DNA from: Bradyrhizobium sp. CCGB01 | Lineage (GTDB): Bacteria; Pseudomonadota; Alphaproteobacteria; Rhizobiales; Xanthobacteraceae | Direction of reading: 5' to 3' | DNA length: 64,000 nucleotides | NCBI RefSeq assembly: GCF_024199795.1 | Contig: NZ_JANADK010000001.1 | Span: 4,836,001 to 4,900,000, forward strand | In this document: one piece after another, positions 1-8,888 of the stretch | Numbering within the stretch: position 1 is the stretch's first letter | Layout of the letters: each line of letters starts with the position of its first letter | Program-made: the position numbers and the translations under genes | Notes under the pieces: model-generated | Database searches by the model: none | Seen by the model: the letters and a program-made list of their open reading frames with translations, nothing else | Told to the model about the DNA's origin: nothing

Positions 1-56
1 ACTCGTGCAACGCCGATCGCCGGATAGATCACGGCGCGAACAATGTCATCGCTCAT
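1..56 (-). CDS. LodA/GoxA-like CTQ-dependent oxidase, N-terminal fragment (runs off left edge)
   Basis: Eighteen codons read leftward off the window edge from an ATG at 56-54, translating as MSDDIVRAVIYPAIGVAR. A start followed by IVRA-IYPAIGVAR is typical of the N-terminus of the LodA/GoxA family, whose members oxidise amino acids with a cysteine tryptophylquinone cofactor and are matured by a LodB flavoprotein. A GGGAGG ribosome binding site lies just upstream at about 62-67, so the start is well supported. Only the first codons are visible, so the family assignment rests on one motif and no catalytic residue can be checked. Confidence 0.55.
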   Translation of the reverse strand, partial: MSDDIVRAVIYPAIGVAR

Positions 57-177
57 TGACGTCCTCCCTTTGGCGTCGGCATTGAAGGCTGCGCCAGAGG
101 GAGCGTCAACAGAAATATCTATCTTTGCGTGTGTCCGGTTCGTGACACGCGCACGATATGGTTTTGGGGCGCATGGG

Positions 178-1872
178 CTACGCGGCGCGCACGCCCGCCA
201 GGAAGGTGCCGACCTCGCCGGAGAGCTGCTCGGCCTGCTTGGAGAGGTTCGAGGCGGCCGCGAGCACCATGCCGGCCGCGTTGCCGGTCTCGTTCGCCGC
301 CGTGCTGACGCCGCCGATATTGGTGGTGACCTCCTTGGTCGCCTCGGCGGTCTGCGAGACGCTGCGGGCGATCTCGGCGGTGGCGGCGCCTTGCTCCTCG
401 ATGGCAGCGCCAATCGAGGTGGCGATGCGGCTGACTTCCTCGATGGTGGCGGTGATGCCGCCGATCGCGTCCACGGCCTCCTTGGTCGCGCCCTGGATCT
501 GCGCGATCTTGTCGCCGATCTCGCGGGTGGCTTCCGCGGTCTGGCTCGCAAGCGACTTCACCTCGGAGGCGACGACGGCAAAGCCGCGGCCGGCTTCACC
601 GGCACGCGCAGCTTCGATGGTGGCGTTGAGGGCGAGCAGATTGGTTTGCGCCGCGATGCTGGAGATCAGCTCGGCGACGTGCTCGATCTGCTGGGCGCCG
701 TCCGAAAGCGCGCGGACGATGGTGTCGGTGCGGCGGGCGCTGTCCACGGCGCGGCCGGTCACTTCGGCGGATTGCGCGACCTGGCGGCTGATCTCGGTGA
801 TCGAGGAGGAGAGCTCCTCGGCTGCGGCGGCGACCGTCTGGACGCGCTGGCTGGCTTCAGTTGCGGCCGAGCCGACTACGGCGGCGCGGCGGTTGGTGCC
901 CTCGGCCGTGGATGACATCGACTTGGCGGTGGTCTCCAGCTCGCCGGAGCCCGAGGCCATCAGGCCGACGAGCTGGCCCACGGACGCATCGAAGCGATCG
1001 GCGAGCGAGATCAAGGCATCACGCTTCTCCTGCTCGCTGCGGGTCTTGGTGGCGACCTGCTCGGCTTCGAGCGTGCGCGCGGTCAAGGCGGTCTGCCGGA
1101 GCACTTCGAGGGTCTCGGCCATGCGGCCGATCTCGTCGCCGCGATCGGTTTCCTCGACCGGCTTGTCGATGGCGCCGTCGGCGATTTCCTGCATGCGGGT
1201 CTTCTGGCGGTCCAGTGCGCTCAGCACGTCGCGGGCGATCAGCCAGGACAGCGTGGCCATCAGCAGCATCAGGCCGAGGCCGACAGCGGCAAGCTCCAGC
1301 GTCAGCGCGCGCACGTCGGCGTCGATGTCGTCGACATAGAGGCCATAGCTGATCGTCGCGTCCCAGGGCGCGAACTTGCGCGCGAACACGGTCTTGCGCA
1401 CGGCCTCGGTCTGGCCGGGGCGGGGATAGAGGTAGGAGGTCACGCCGCCCTGGGCATTCTGGGCGGCGACGTTGATGATCGCGTCGGCGATCATCACGCC
1501 GTTGGAGTCTTTCGCGCCGGTGATCTTGCCCTCGAGCTGCTGATTGGCGCCGTTCACGAGCAGCGAGGTGTCGGGATTGTAGACGACGGGATAGCCCTGG
1601 CCGCCGTTGAAGCTCATGCGCCGTCCGCGCATGTGGAACTGGGCCTTGGCCTCGGCCTGCGTCAGCTTGCCGGCGGTGACGTCGTCCTGAACCGACTGGG
1701 CGAGGTTGTAGAGCATGTCGACCGCGGTCTTCATTTGCTGGACCCGGTCCTCCATCATGCGGCTCTTGCTGAGGAAGGCCGATACCGCGATGATGGCTGT
1801 GACTGTGAGAGCCGCAAGGCAGACCATGCTGGCAAGCTTGGTGCGGATCTTCAGGTGGCTCAGCAGCTTCAT
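178..1872 (-). CDS. Methyl-accepting chemotaxis protein with periplasmic Cache domain
   Basis: A 564-residue chemoreceptor of the inner membrane. It has an N-terminal membrane anchor (about residues 12-34), a single-Cache type sensor segment (about 40-185, with the [12 protein letters not shown] region), a second membrane helix (about 190-213), a HAMP linker (about 213-268, [17 protein letters not shown]) and a long cytoplasmic signalling coiled coil. The hairpin tip is clearly seen as [20 protein letters not shown], which contacts CheA/CheW. The Cache fold suggests a small periplasmic ligand, often an organic acid, but the ligand cannot be read from sequence. It stands alone, 121 bases downstream of the LodA-like start on the same strand, with no che genes nearby. 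No C-terminal CheR-tethering pentapeptide is visible. Confidence 0.95.
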   Translation of the reverse strand: MKLLSHLKIRTKLASMVCLAALTVTAIIAVSAFLSKSRMMEDRVQQMKTAVDMLYNLAQSVQDDVTAGKLTQAEAKAQFHMRGRRMSFNGGQGYPVVYNPDTSLLVNGANQQLEGKITGAKDSNGVMIADAIINVAAQNAQGGVTSYLYPRPGQTEAVRKTVFARKFAPWDATISYGLYVDDIDADVRALTLELAAVGLGLMLLMATLSWLIARDVLSALDRQKTRMQEIADGAIDKPVEETDRGDEIGRMAETLEVLRQTALTARTLEAEQVATKTRSEQEKRDALISLADRFDASVGQLVGLMASGSGELETTAKSMSSTAEGTNRRAAVVGSAATEASQRVQTVAAAAEELSSSITEISRQVAQSAEVTGRAVDSARRTDTIVRALSDGAQQIEHVAELISSIAAQTNLLALNATIEAARAGEAGRGFAVVASEVKSLASQTAEATREIGDKIAQIQGATKEAVDAIGGITATIEEVSRIATSIGAAIEEQGAATAEIARSVSQTAEATKEVTTNIGGVSTAANETGNAAGMVLAAASNLSKQAEQLSGEVGTFLAGVRAA

Positions 1873-2090
1873 CGCAGCCTCTACGAAATGGTTGTTATTG
1901 CTCGCATCGGTAGCATGAAGTTCTTACCAATCATGAACATAGGCATGCGGCGGCCCGCCGCGCGCGTGAGCGCTCGCAGCCCTATGCGCAAACGTGCAGG
2001 CAAACCGACACACGTCGGCGCAGGCCAGTCCACGCGCTGGAGAAGATCGATCTTGGACTTTGGTAATTATCCAGCCCTGCCGGAGCGGCC

Positions 2091-2177
2091 ATGAACCGAT
2101 TCGTTCACCGCCTCATCATGTCCGTGCTGCTGGTCGCAGCCCTCGTTCTCATCTGGAACGTCCTGGGCTCGCGGTAG
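2091..2177 (+). CDS. Candidate 28-residue single-pass membrane peptide
   Basis: A short ORF, MNRFVHRLIMSVLLVAALVL followed by IWNVLGSR, between the divergent chemoreceptor and the DoxX gene. It has a basic N-terminus and one hydrophobic helix of about 15 residues. A GGAGC-type ribosome binding site sits 5-9 bases upstream. No family is recognised. The basic-hydrophobic-basic layout is what a real small membrane protein would show, but an ORF this short can arise by chance. Confidence 0.35.
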   Translation: MNRFVHRLIMSVLLVAALVLIWNVLGSR

Positions 2178-2225
2178 ATGACACCGGCAAGGCGCCGGTG
2201 CCATCCGTTACTTGTGCGCCGTGCG

Positions 2226-2669
2226 TCAGCGCCGCGCGAACGCGCCGCCGGTCGAACCGCTTTCCTTGCCCATCGCAGCATCGACGCTGATCGGACCGCC
2301 GCCGGCGGCCGAAAGGTAGAGGCAGGCGAAGCAGAACAGGATCGCCGCGGTGCCGCCATTGAGCAGCGGCAGGAGCACCGGTGTTTCGCCCTTGAGCATG
2401 TGTCCCATGAAGTAGGCGAAGGCCATTTCGCCCGAGAGAATGAAAGCGGCAAGGCGAGTGAAAAGGCCGATCATCAGCAGCCCGCCGATCACCAGTTCAA
2501 GCGTTCCGGCCGCGCCGTAAAGTGACATCAGTTCGACTTTGGCGAACATCGGTACAGGCGGGAACTTGAACAGCTTGGCGATGCCGTACTGGAACAGCAA
2601 GAGGCCGGTGATGAAGCGAAACAGGCTCAAGAGAACCGGCTGAAAGCGAGTGAGATAGGGAAAGTTCAT
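2226..2669 (-). CDS. DoxX family membrane protein
   Basis: A 147-residue inner-membrane protein of the DoxX family with four predicted helices. Family features seen are the early RFITGLLLFQYGIAKLF segment (helix 1), GTLELVIGGLLMIGLFTR (helix 2, the characteristic E-GG-L-GL-TR block), AFAYFMGHM (helix 3) and a last helix near AILFCFACLYLSAAGGG. DoxX proteins are linked to redox or oxidative-stress functions, but this subgroup has no defined reaction. The start at 2669 was chosen over an upstream ATG at 2726 because GGAGGG lies at proper spacing before it. It is on the same strand as the MFS gene, more than 200 bases downstream of it. Confidence 0.88.
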   Translation of the reverse strand: MNFPYLTRFQPVLLSLFRFITGLLLFQYGIAKLFKFPPVPMFAKVELMSLYGAAGTLELVIGGLLMIGLFTRLAAFILSGEMAFAYFMGHMLKGETPVLLPLLNGGTAAILFCFACLYLSAAGGGPISVDAAMGKESGSTGGAFARR

Positions 2670-2889
2670 TGGTTTGTGCCCTCCATCCAATGCGCGACTT
2701 GGAACGTATTCAGTTCGGCCTCGCAAGCCACCTGCGATTGATTCCGCGCTGACATTTTCGTCATGTAGGACAAAACACCGCAGTTTGTCCCTTCACTCCG
2801 GTTGCGCCGGATTTTTTTCGCACGCGGCTCTCGCATGTCGTCCGTAATTTTCCGGTGACGTCGAGGGGTGCAGGTTACGTCGGGGAGAC

Positions 2890-4137
2890 CTACTCCCGCA
2901 AGGCGGGGACAATCAGGAATGGAATCATTCCGAGGATCACGCTCGCAAGTGCGAAGACGAGCAGGAGATTGTAGCCGTGCGTGACGTCGTGGATGAGGCC
3001 GCCGCTCCATGAGCCGAACGCCGAACCCAATCCGCTGCCGATCGAGATGGTGCCGAAGATGGTGCCGACGCGCCTGCCGCGAAAGATCTTCATCGCGGTC
3101 GCGGTGATCAGCGGGCCGCGCGAGCCCATCATGCTGCCGAAGCAGAGGACGAATCCGGTGAGCAGGATGATGTTCGGATAATACTGAAGCAGCCAGAGCA
3201 GGGCGATGCCGATGATCGAGATCGCGTAGCTGAGCAGCACCGACGGCCGGCGTCCGATCAGCCCGTCGAGCGCGGAGACGCCGAGCATGCCGAACACCAG
3301 GACCACGCCCGAAAAACCCCAGGCGGTCGCGGCCTGGAGCGGCGGAAAGCCGGCGTCGATGAGATAGGCGACGATCTGCGCGGCGATCGCATACATGCCG
3401 ACCGCGGTGAAGAAGAAGGTCGAGAACAGCGCCCAGAAGGCGTGGTGACGCATCGCGCTCACAAGCGTCCAGCCGTTGTCGACGAAATGCGGATCGGTCT
3501 TCTTCGCGACATGCGGCGAGCCCGAAGCGAACGACCGCCACGGCAGCAGCATGAGCGGCACCAGCAGGCCCAGGGCGGCGAGGCCGAACAGCTGATAGGT
3601 CTCGCGCCAGCCGAGATGGTCGATCAGGAGCTGCGAGGCCGGCAGCAGTGCCAGCACGCCGCCGCCCATCGCCGAATAGACTACCGCCATCGCGGTCGGC
3701 AGCTTTGGGCCGAACCAGCGGCCGAGCAGGATCGAGTTCGGCACATTGCCGATGAAGGCGACGCCGATGCCGACGCAGAGTCCGATCGAGAGCTGGAATT
3801 GCCAGAGCGCCTGCGCGTGCGCTGCAATCAGGAAGGCCGAGCCGAGCAGGAACAGTCCGAGCGCGTAGACGATGCGCGGTCCGGAATGATCGAACAGACG
3901 TCCGACCAGCGGCGCCGTCAGTCCGCTGATGAGCCAGGTCAGTGAATAGATCGAGACGACCTGCGCGCGATCCCAGCCGAAGTTTTCGGAGATCGGCTTG
4001 AGGAAGACCGTGAAGCTCTCGCTCAGGCCGCGACCGAGCACCGCGAGCGTGAAGCAGAGCGCGAGCACCACGAGCGCGGTTCGCACGGCGCTCCGTTGAT
4101 CACCCGCGATTTGTTCCCTGGGCGTGTTCTGATCCAT
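2890..4137 (-). CDS. MFS transporter (monocarboxylate/OxlT-like subgroup)
   Basis: A 415-residue, 12-helix major facilitator. The loop between helices 2 and 3 carries the motif-A remnant GRLFDHSGPR, and the mirrored loop in the second half carries GLIGRRPS. The start region (GLSESFTVFLKPISENFGWDRAQVVSIYSL) is typical of the subgroup that also contains monocarboxylate and oxalate/formate carriers, so an organic anion substrate is plausible but unproven. The gene is followed by DoxX and is convergent to nothing obvious; its upstream neighbour tyrS lies 56 bases away on the same strand, so a shared transcript is possible. Confidence 0.88.
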   Translation of the reverse strand: MDQNTPREQIAGDQRSAVRTALVVLALCFTLAVLGRGLSESFTVFLKPISENFGWDRAQVVSIYSLTWLISGLTAPLVGRLFDHSGPRIVYALGLFLLGSAFLIAAHAQALWQFQLSIGLCVGIGVAFIGNVPNSILLGRWFGPKLPTAMAVVYSAMGGGVLALLPASQLLIDHLGWRETYQLFGLAALGLLVPLMLLPWRSFASGSPHVAKKTDPHFVDNGWTLVSAMRHHAFWALFSTFFFTAVGMYAIAAQIVAYLIDAGFPPLQAATAWGFSGVVLVFGMLGVSALDGLIGRRPSVLLSYAISIIGIALLWLLQYYPNIILLTGFVLCFGSMMGSRGPLITATAMKIFRGRRVGTIFGTISIGSGLGSAFGSWSGGLIHDVTHGYNLLLVFALASVILGMIPFLIVPALRE

Positions 4138-4193
4138 TGTTCGTCAGGGAGCGCGCATCTGCGCGCCCTGACAAGCATCAAAAGCTCATACGC

Positions 4194-5447
4194 CTATGCA
4201 GGCCTGATGAGGACGTGCTTCTTCTTGCCGAAGGACAGCTTGATCACGCCCTCCGGCGTCAGATTGGCCGCCAGCAGCGCCATCTTCTCGTCGGTGACGG
4301 GCTCGTCGTTGACGCGCAGGCCGCCGCCCTTGATCTGGCGACGTGCCTCGCCGTTGGAGGCAACGAGCCCTGCCTTGACGAAGGCGTTGAGCACGCCGAG
4401 GCCGGCGTCCAGCTCACCGCGCGGAATTTCCACCGTCGGCAGGCTTTCGGCCAGCGCGCCTTCCTCGAAGGTGCGCCGCGCGGTTTCGGCTGCCTCGTTC
4501 GCCGCGTCGCGGCCGTGCAGCAGCGCGGTCGCCTCGGTGGCGAGCACCTTCTTGGCCTCGTTGATCTCCGAGCCGCCGAGCGCCTCGAGCTTCCTGATTT
4601 CGCCCATCGGCAGCGTCGTGAACAGTTTCAGGAATTTGCCGACGTCGGCGTCCTCGGTGTTGCGCCAGTACTGCCAGAAGTCGTAAGGCGAAAATTGATC
4701 GGCGTTGAGCCAGACCGCGCCTTGCGCGGTCTTGCCCATCTTCGCACCCGACGCCGTGGTCAGCAGCGGCGTCGTCAGCGCGAACAGTTGGTGCGTGCCC
4801 ATGCGGCGGCCGAGATCGACGCCCATGATGATGTTGCCCCACTGGTCCGAGCCGCCCATCTGCAATTTGCAGCCGGTGCGCTTGGCCAGCTCGACGAAGT
4901 CGTAGGCCTGGCAGACCATGTAGTTGAACTCGATGAAGCTCATCTCCTGCTCGCGCTCGAGGCGTAGCCGCACGGAATCCATGGTCAGCATGCGGTTGAC
5001 CGAAAAGTGCCGGCCGACGTCGCGCAGCATCTCGATCCAGTTGAGCTTGGTCAGCCACTCCGCATTGTCGAGCATGACGGCGTCGCTCTTGCCCTCGCCG
5101 TAGCGCAGCACCTTTGCGAACACGCCGCGGATCGATTCCTTGTTCGCCTCGATCTCGGCGACGGTGCGCATCGCGCGCGTCTCGTCCTTGCCGGAGGGAT
5201 CGCCCACCATGGTGGTGCCGCCGCCCATCAGCGTGATCGGCTTGTTGCCGGACTGCTGCAGCCAGTGCAGCATCATCATGGTCAGATAGTTGCCGATGTG
5301 CAGCGACCGGGCGGTGCAATCGTAGCCGACATAGCAGGTCGCCTCGCCCTTGGCGGCGAGCGCGTCCAGCCCCTCGAAATCGGAGCATTGGTGGATGAAT
5401 CCACGTTCCTGCAGGGTGTTGAGGAAATCCGATTTAAATGCAGTCAT
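4194..5447 (-). CDS. tyrS: Tyrosine--tRNA ligase
   Basis: Cytoplasmic class I aminoacyl-tRNA synthetase that charges tRNA-Tyr, 417 residues, full length for the bacterial TyrRS family. The HIGH signature reads HIGN (about residue 51, within [19 protein letters not shown]). The tyrosine-binding region is present (GGSDQWGNI), and the KMSKS loop is KMGKT (about residue 237). A C-terminal S4-like RNA-binding domain follows (about 350-415, [19 protein letters not shown]). It is divergent from anmK across a 164-base gap. The minus-strand leader of about 90 bases shows no obvious T-box, as expected outside Firmicutes-like groups. Confidence 0.98.
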   Translation of the reverse strand: MTAFKSDFLNTLQERGFIHQCSDFEGLDALAAKGEATCYVGYDCTARSLHIGNYLTMMMLHWLQQSGNKPITLMGGGTTMVGDPSGKDETRAMRTVAEIEANKESIRGVFAKVLRYGEGKSDAVMLDNAEWLTKLNWIEMLRDVGRHFSVNRMLTMDSVRLRLEREQEMSFIEFNYMVCQAYDFVELAKRTGCKLQMGGSDQWGNIIMGVDLGRRMGTHQLFALTTPLLTTASGAKMGKTAQGAVWLNADQFSPYDFWQYWRNTEDADVGKFLKLFTTLPMGEIRKLEALGGSEINEAKKVLATEATALLHGRDAANEAAETARRTFEEGALAESLPTVEIPRGELDAGLGVLNAFVKAGLVASNGEARRQIKGGGLRVNDEPVTDEKMALLAANLTPEGVIKLSFGKKKHVLIRPA

Positions 5448-5544
5448 CTGTCGGCGTGCCTGACAATTCTTGGTTTACTGTTTTGGGAGCAATTTAAGGG
5501 TCTTCCGTGGGAACTCGATTGCCACCCGCCACTTTGCCTGTGGC

Positions 5545-5572
5545 ATTATAAGATGTGTCCCTCTGGCACAAG
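5545..5572 (-). promoter_or_regulatory. Predicted tyrS promoter
   Basis: Reading the minus strand, a perfect TATAAT -10 hexamer lies at 5550-5545. A CTTGTG -35-like hexamer lies at 5572-5567 with a 16-base spacer. This would start transcription near 5538, about 90 bases before the tyrS ATG. The -10 is strong and the -35 weak. Confidence 0.45.
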
Positions 5573-5589
5573 ATCGGCATGCCGGAGGG
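5559..5589. repeat. Inverted repeat in the tyrS-anmK intergenic region
   Basis: CCCTCTGGCA (5559-5568) and TGCCGGAGGG (5580-5589) are complementary at 9 of 10 positions around an 11-base loop. The element overlaps the tyrS promoter and lies just before the anmK ribosome binding region, so it could be an operator or a leader hairpin. No function is shown. Confidence 0.35.
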
Positions 5590-5611
5590 GGTCTCTTGAG
5601 GACGCTGATCC

Positions 5612-6715
5612 ATGATGTTGACGGCACTCGGTTTGATGAGCGGCACCTCGCTGGACGGGGTGGATGTCGCGCTGATCGAAACCGACGGAAAGCAGGTGAA
5701 GGCGTTCGGACCGTCCGGCTACCGGCCCTATGGCCCTGCGGAGCGCAATGTGCTGCGCCAGGCGCTGAGCGAGGCCGTGCACCTGCCGCGACGCGATGCC
5801 CGTCCGGGTGTGCTCGCCGAGGCCGAGCGCGCGGTGACGCTGGCCCATGCCGAGGCTGTGGCTGCCTTCATCGCCCAGAACCGGATGAAGCCGGAGGACA
5901 TCGACATCGTCGGCTTCCACGGCCAGACCGTGCTGCACCGCCCCGAGCGGCGGCTGACGGTGCAGATCGGCGATGCGCCGGCGCTGGCCAAGGCGATCCA
6001 TATCCCCGTGATGCATGATTTCCGCGCCGCCGACGTCGAGGCGGGCGGGCAGGGCGCGCCGTTCGTGCCGGTCTACCATCGGGCGCTCGTCCAATCGCTG
6101 GAGCGGGAAGGGCCGATTGTTGTCGTCAATATCGGCGGCGTCTCCAACATCACCTATATCGACGGCAACGACACGCTGATCGCCTGCGACACCGGGCCCG
6201 GCAACGCGCTGCTCGACGACTTCATGTACCGCACCATGAACCAGGCGTTCGATGCGGAAGGAAAGTTCGCCGCACTCGGACAGGTCGACGAAGCCTGGAT
6301 CGCGCGAGCGCTGGAGCTGCCGTTCTTCGCAAGCCCGCCGCCGAAATCGCTCGACCGCAACGACTTTGCTGCCTTGAGGCTTGGCGATGTCCAGCCGGCC
6401 GATGGCGCGGCGACGCTCACCGCTTTCACCGCGGCCGCAATCGCCCGCATCATTCCGTTGCTCCCGCGCCGGCCGCGGAGCTGGATCATCTGCGGCGGCG
6501 GCGCCCGCAACCTCACCATGCTGCGGATGCTGCGGGAGCGGGTGGGGTCGGCCACTGTCGAGGCCGCCGAGACGCTCGGATGGGCCTCCGATGCCATCGA
6601 GGCGCAGGCTTTCGGCTTCCTCGCCGCCCGCGGCTTGAAAGGCCTGCCGCTGTCCTATCCGGCTACCACGGGCGTGCCGATGCCGATGACCGGCGGGGTG
6701 ATCGCGCGGCCCTGA
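5612..6715 (+). CDS. anmK: Anhydro-N-acetylmuramic acid kinase
   Basis: Cytoplasmic kinase of peptidoglycan recycling. It opens and phosphorylates 1,6-anhydro-MurNAc to give MurNAc-6-phosphate. The 367-residue protein matches the family's usual length. The N-terminal ATP phosphate loop reads GLMSGTSLDGVDVALIE (residues 7-23). Other family blocks are HGQTVLHRP, DFRAADVEAGGQGAPFVP, NIGGVSNIT, CDTGPGNALLDD and CGGGARNLTMLRML. Two adjacent Met codons (5612, 5615) are both possible starts. It is divergent from tyrS, a pairing seen in many proteobacteria. Confidence 0.97.
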   Translation: MMLTALGLMSGTSLDGVDVALIETDGKQVKAFGPSGYRPYGPAERNVLRQALSEAVHLPRRDARPGVLAEAERAVTLAHAEAVAAFIAQNRMKPEDIDIVGFHGQTVLHRPERRLTVQIGDAPALAKAIHIPVMHDFRAADVEAGGQGAPFVPVYHRALVQSLEREGPIVVVNIGGVSNITYIDGNDTLIACDTGPGNALLDDFMYRTMNQAFDAEGKFAALGQVDEAWIARALELPFFASPPPKSLDRNDFAALRLGDVQPADGAATLTAFTAAAIARIIPLLPRRPRSWIICGGGARNLTMLRMLRERVGSATVEAAETLGWASDAIEAQAFGFLAARGLKGLPLSYPATTGVPMPMTGGVIARP

Positions 6716-6729
6716 GGTTCGGCTGATTG

Positions 6730-6790
6730 ATGCAATTGCATTGATCTTGACAGGTGCATGCAAGTGCATCTATCTTGAGTGCAGTTGCAT
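6730..6790 (+). promoter_or_regulatory. Promoter with three repeated operator-like boxes upstream of the GST-sugE pair
   Basis: Three near-palindromic boxes share the pattern TGCANNTGCAT: ATGCAATTGCAT at 6730-6741 (a perfect palindrome), ATGCAAGTGCAT at 6758-6769 and GTGCAGTTGCAT at 6779-6790. A sigma-70-like promoter is embedded among them: TTGACA at 6747-6752 and TATCTT at 6771-6776 (18-base spacer). The boxes therefore sit just upstream of the -35, in the spacer, and over the expected start site. That geometry fits a repressor. No regulator gene is adjacent, so the factor would act in trans. Confidence 0.6.
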
Positions 6791-6811
6791 CAAACTGCCG
6801 GGATCTTGGTC

Positions 6812-7489
6812 ATGACCGCTTCGCTCAAATTGATCAGCCACAAGCTTTGCCCCTACGTGCAGCGTGCCGTGATCGCCCTCAAGGAGAAGGGCGTTCCGTT
6901 CGAGCGGGTCGACATCGATCTCGCCAACAAGCCCGACTGGTTCCTGAAACTCTCGCCGCTCGGCAAGGTGCCGGTGCTGGTGGTGACGACCGACAAGGGC
7001 GAGGTCGCGCTGTTCGAGAGCAACGTGATCTGCGAGTACATCGAGGAGACGCAGTGCGGCGCGAGGCTGCATCCTGCGGATGCGCTAGAGCGTGCCGAGC
7101 ACCGCGCCTGGATGGAGTTCGGCTCGGCGATCCTCGGCGACCTCTGGGGGCTGGAGACCACGACCGATCCGGCGACATTCGAAAGCAAGCGCCAGGCGCT
7201 GGCGGCGAAATTCGCGCGCGTCGAAGCCGCGCTCGGCGCGGGTCCCTATTTCGCGGGGCGTGCGTTCAGCCTGGTCGACGCGGTGTTCGCACCCGTCTTC
7301 CGCTATTTCGATCTGTTCGACGAGCTGACCGAGCTTGGCATCTTCAGCGATCTGCCGAAGGTGCGCGCGTGGCGGGCGGAGCTTGCAAAACGTCCTAGCG
7401 TCCGTACTGCGGTCGGCGCCGACTATCCGCAATTGCTGCGCGCCTTCCTCGTCCGTCACGACGCGCATCTGCTCAAGCTCGCGGCCTGA
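6812..7489 (+). CDS. Glutathione S-transferase family protein
   Basis: A 225-residue cytoplasmic GST. The thioredoxin-fold N-domain starts KLISHKLCPYVQRAVIALKE, where the CPYVQR motif resembles omega/glutaredoxin-like GSTs that use cysteine rather than serine or tyrosine for catalysis. The glutathione-binding block LFESNVICEYIEE is present (about residues 66-78). The all-alpha C-domain contains GRAFSLVDAVFAPVFRYFD. The start at 6812 was preferred over an upstream in-frame ATG at 6779 because the latter would lie inside the operator and start-site region and lacks homology. It is followed 10 bases later by an SMR exporter, so detoxification and efflux may be co-expressed. Confidence 0.92.
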   Translation: MTASLKLISHKLCPYVQRAVIALKEKGVPFERVDIDLANKPDWFLKLSPLGKVPVLVVTTDKGEVALFESNVICEYIEETQCGARLHPADALERAEHRAWMEFGSAILGDLWGLETTTDPATFESKRQALAAKFARVEAALGAGPYFAGRAFSLVDAVFAPVFRYFDLFDELTELGIFSDLPKVRAWRAELAKRPSVRTAVGADYPQLLRAFLVRHDAHLLKLAA

Positions 7490-7499
7490 GCGCAGACCG

Positions 7500-7823
7500 A
7501 TGTCGCAATCTGTGGCCTGGCTGATGCTGGTGATCGCAGGCCTGCTCGATGTCGGCTGGGCGATCTCGATGAAATATGCCGAAGGCTACACGCGGGTGGG
7601 CTGGAGCATCGTTTCGTTGCTGCTGCTCGCCGCCTTCGTTGTCTTGCTCGGGCGTTCCTTGAAGGTGCTCGAGGTCGGCGTCGCCTATTCGGTGTGGACC
7701 GGCATTGGCGCTGCTGGCACCTTCGTCATGGGCGTCGTGCTGTTCGGCGAGACCTTGAGCGCGATGAAGCTTGCGGGCATCGCGCTCGTCCTGATGGGGA
7801 TCGCCGCGCTGAAGCTGGCTTAG
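7500..7823 (+). CDS. sugE: SMR family exporter, SugE/Gdx type
   Basis: A 107-residue, four-helix small multidrug resistance protein that would work as a dual-topology dimer in the inner membrane. The block AYSVWTGIGAAGTFVMGVVLFGE and the ending GIAALKLA match the SugE/Gdx guanidinium exporter branch better than EmrE. The essential helix-1 glutamate of the family (LLEVVWA in E. coli SugE) is an aspartate here (GLLDVGWA, residue 17). Proton-coupled exchange may still work but with altered affinity. No guanidine riboswitch is seen upstream. It is probably translated from the same mRNA as the GST gene 10 bases before it. Confidence 0.88.
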   Translation: MSQSVAWLMLVIAGLLDVGWAISMKYAEGYTRVGWSIVSLLLLAAFVVLLGRSLKVLEVGVAYSVWTGIGAAGTFVMGVVLFGETLSAMKLAGIALVLMGIAALKLA

Positions 7824-7840
7824 GCGGCGCCCTCAATTTC

Positions 7841-7875
7841 GTAACCCGGATTTCGCTGCGCTTCATCCGGGCTAC
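7841..7875. repeat. Short dispersed palindromic repeat
   Basis: CCCGGAT (7845-7851) and ATCCGGG (7865-7871) form a hairpin with a 13-base loop, flanked by GTAA/CTAC. It lies between convergent sugE and the hydrolase gene and could act as a bidirectional terminator. Elements of this type recur in Bradyrhizobium intergenic regions (from general knowledge; no second copy was noticed here). Confidence 0.55.
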
Positions 7876-7890
7876 AAGACCTTGCGGGCC

Positions 7891-8538
7891 TTAGCGCACG
7901 TTGGCCAGACGCATGTCGAGATACGCCGTGATGGTTTCCATCAGCGGCTCGAGCTTGGCGTCGAAGAAGTGGTTGGCGCCGGGGATGATCTGCTGGTCGA
8001 TCACGATGCCCTTCTGCGTCTTCAGCTTCTCGACCAGCGTGTTGACGTCCTTGGGCGGCACCACCGCGTCCTTCTCGCCATGCACGATGAGCCCAGAGGA
8101 CGGGCAGGGCGCCAGGAACGAGAAGTCATAGAGGTTGGCCGGCGGCGCGATCGAGATGAAGCCCTCGACCTCGGGGCGGCGCATCAGAAGCTGCATGCCG
8201 ATCCAGGCGCCGAAGGAGAAGCCGGCGACCCAGCAGGCGCGCGCTTCCGGATTGATGGTCTGCGCCCAGTCGAGCGCGGCGGCCGCATCCGACAATTCGC
8301 CAGTGCCGTGGTCGAACGAACCCTGGCTGCGGCCGACGCCGCGGAAGTTGAAGCGCAGCACCGAGAAGCCGCGATGCGCAAACGCGTAGTAGCACTGGTA
8401 CACGATCTGATGATTCATCGTGCCGTGAAACTGCGGATGCGGATGCAGGATCATCGCAATCGGCGCGTTCTTCTGCTTGGCCGGGTGATAGCGGCCTTCG
8501 AGACGGCCGGCAGGGCCAGTGAAAATTACTTCAGGCAT
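7891..8538 (-). CDS. Alpha/beta hydrolase
   Basis: A 215-residue cytoplasmic hydrolase of the short dienelactone-hydrolase-like type. The nucleophile elbow is GFSFG (within ACWVAGFSFGAWIGMQ). The acid position is likely the Asp in HGEKDAVVP, and the catalytic His is in GANHFFD. The oxyanion region HPHPQFHGTMNH is near residue 35. The substrate cannot be assigned. The start at 8538 (MPEVIFTGPAGRLEG) was chosen over an upstream ATG because the homologous domain begins there. It is convergent with sugE. Confidence 0.88.
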   Translation of the reverse strand: MPEVIFTGPAGRLEGRYHPAKQKNAPIAMILHPHPQFHGTMNHQIVYQCYYAFAHRGFSVLRFNFRGVGRSQGSFDHGTGELSDAAAALDWAQTINPEARACWVAGFSFGAWIGMQLLMRRPEVEGFISIAPPANLYDFSFLAPCPSSGLIVHGEKDAVVPPKDVNTLVEKLKTQKGIVIDQQIIPGANHFFDAKLEPLMETITAYLDMRLANVR

Positions 8539-8888
8539 GGATGATCTCTGGATTGATTGGCTGGAGAGCGGGTCCTTGGCAATCAACCGATTGTGGCCTC
8601 ATTGGCAGATGCCGACGAAAGCGCGAATGGAAGGGAGAGAAGGCGTGCGCCTCGCGGTGATGCGCAATTGGCGCGCGGTGACTTGACGGCCGCGTTCTAA
8701 CATAGGCTGCGGGGCAAAAAGCAAGCATCTTCGACATCCGTCAATGGACTCAGGAGCTTAGCCGGTCATCCCGGTGTCACGCCAATAACGGTGTGGATCG
8801 AGCGGGGGGACGGTCAAGCTCGGCGCTGTTGCGGCAACCAATTGGAATCACGATTGATTATTGGTTGCCGGGCGATCCGGGAGGCGAT
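8539..8888. other. Intergenic region without a recognised gene
   Basis: About 350 bases between the start of the hydrolase gene and the end of the LytTR gene, both on the minus strand. It must hold the hydrolase promoter. No convincing ORF, RNA gene, repeat or terminator was recognised. Confidence 0.5.

Noticed and set aside
158..1339. 393-codon open frame on the plus strand
   Set aside because: It is antisense to the chemoreceptor; the translation is Ala/Ser-rich without a domain, a GC-rich shadow.
5448..5611. T-box or tyrosine leader peptide upstream of tyrS
   Set aside because: No T-box core and no Tyr-rich short ORF on the minus strand was found.
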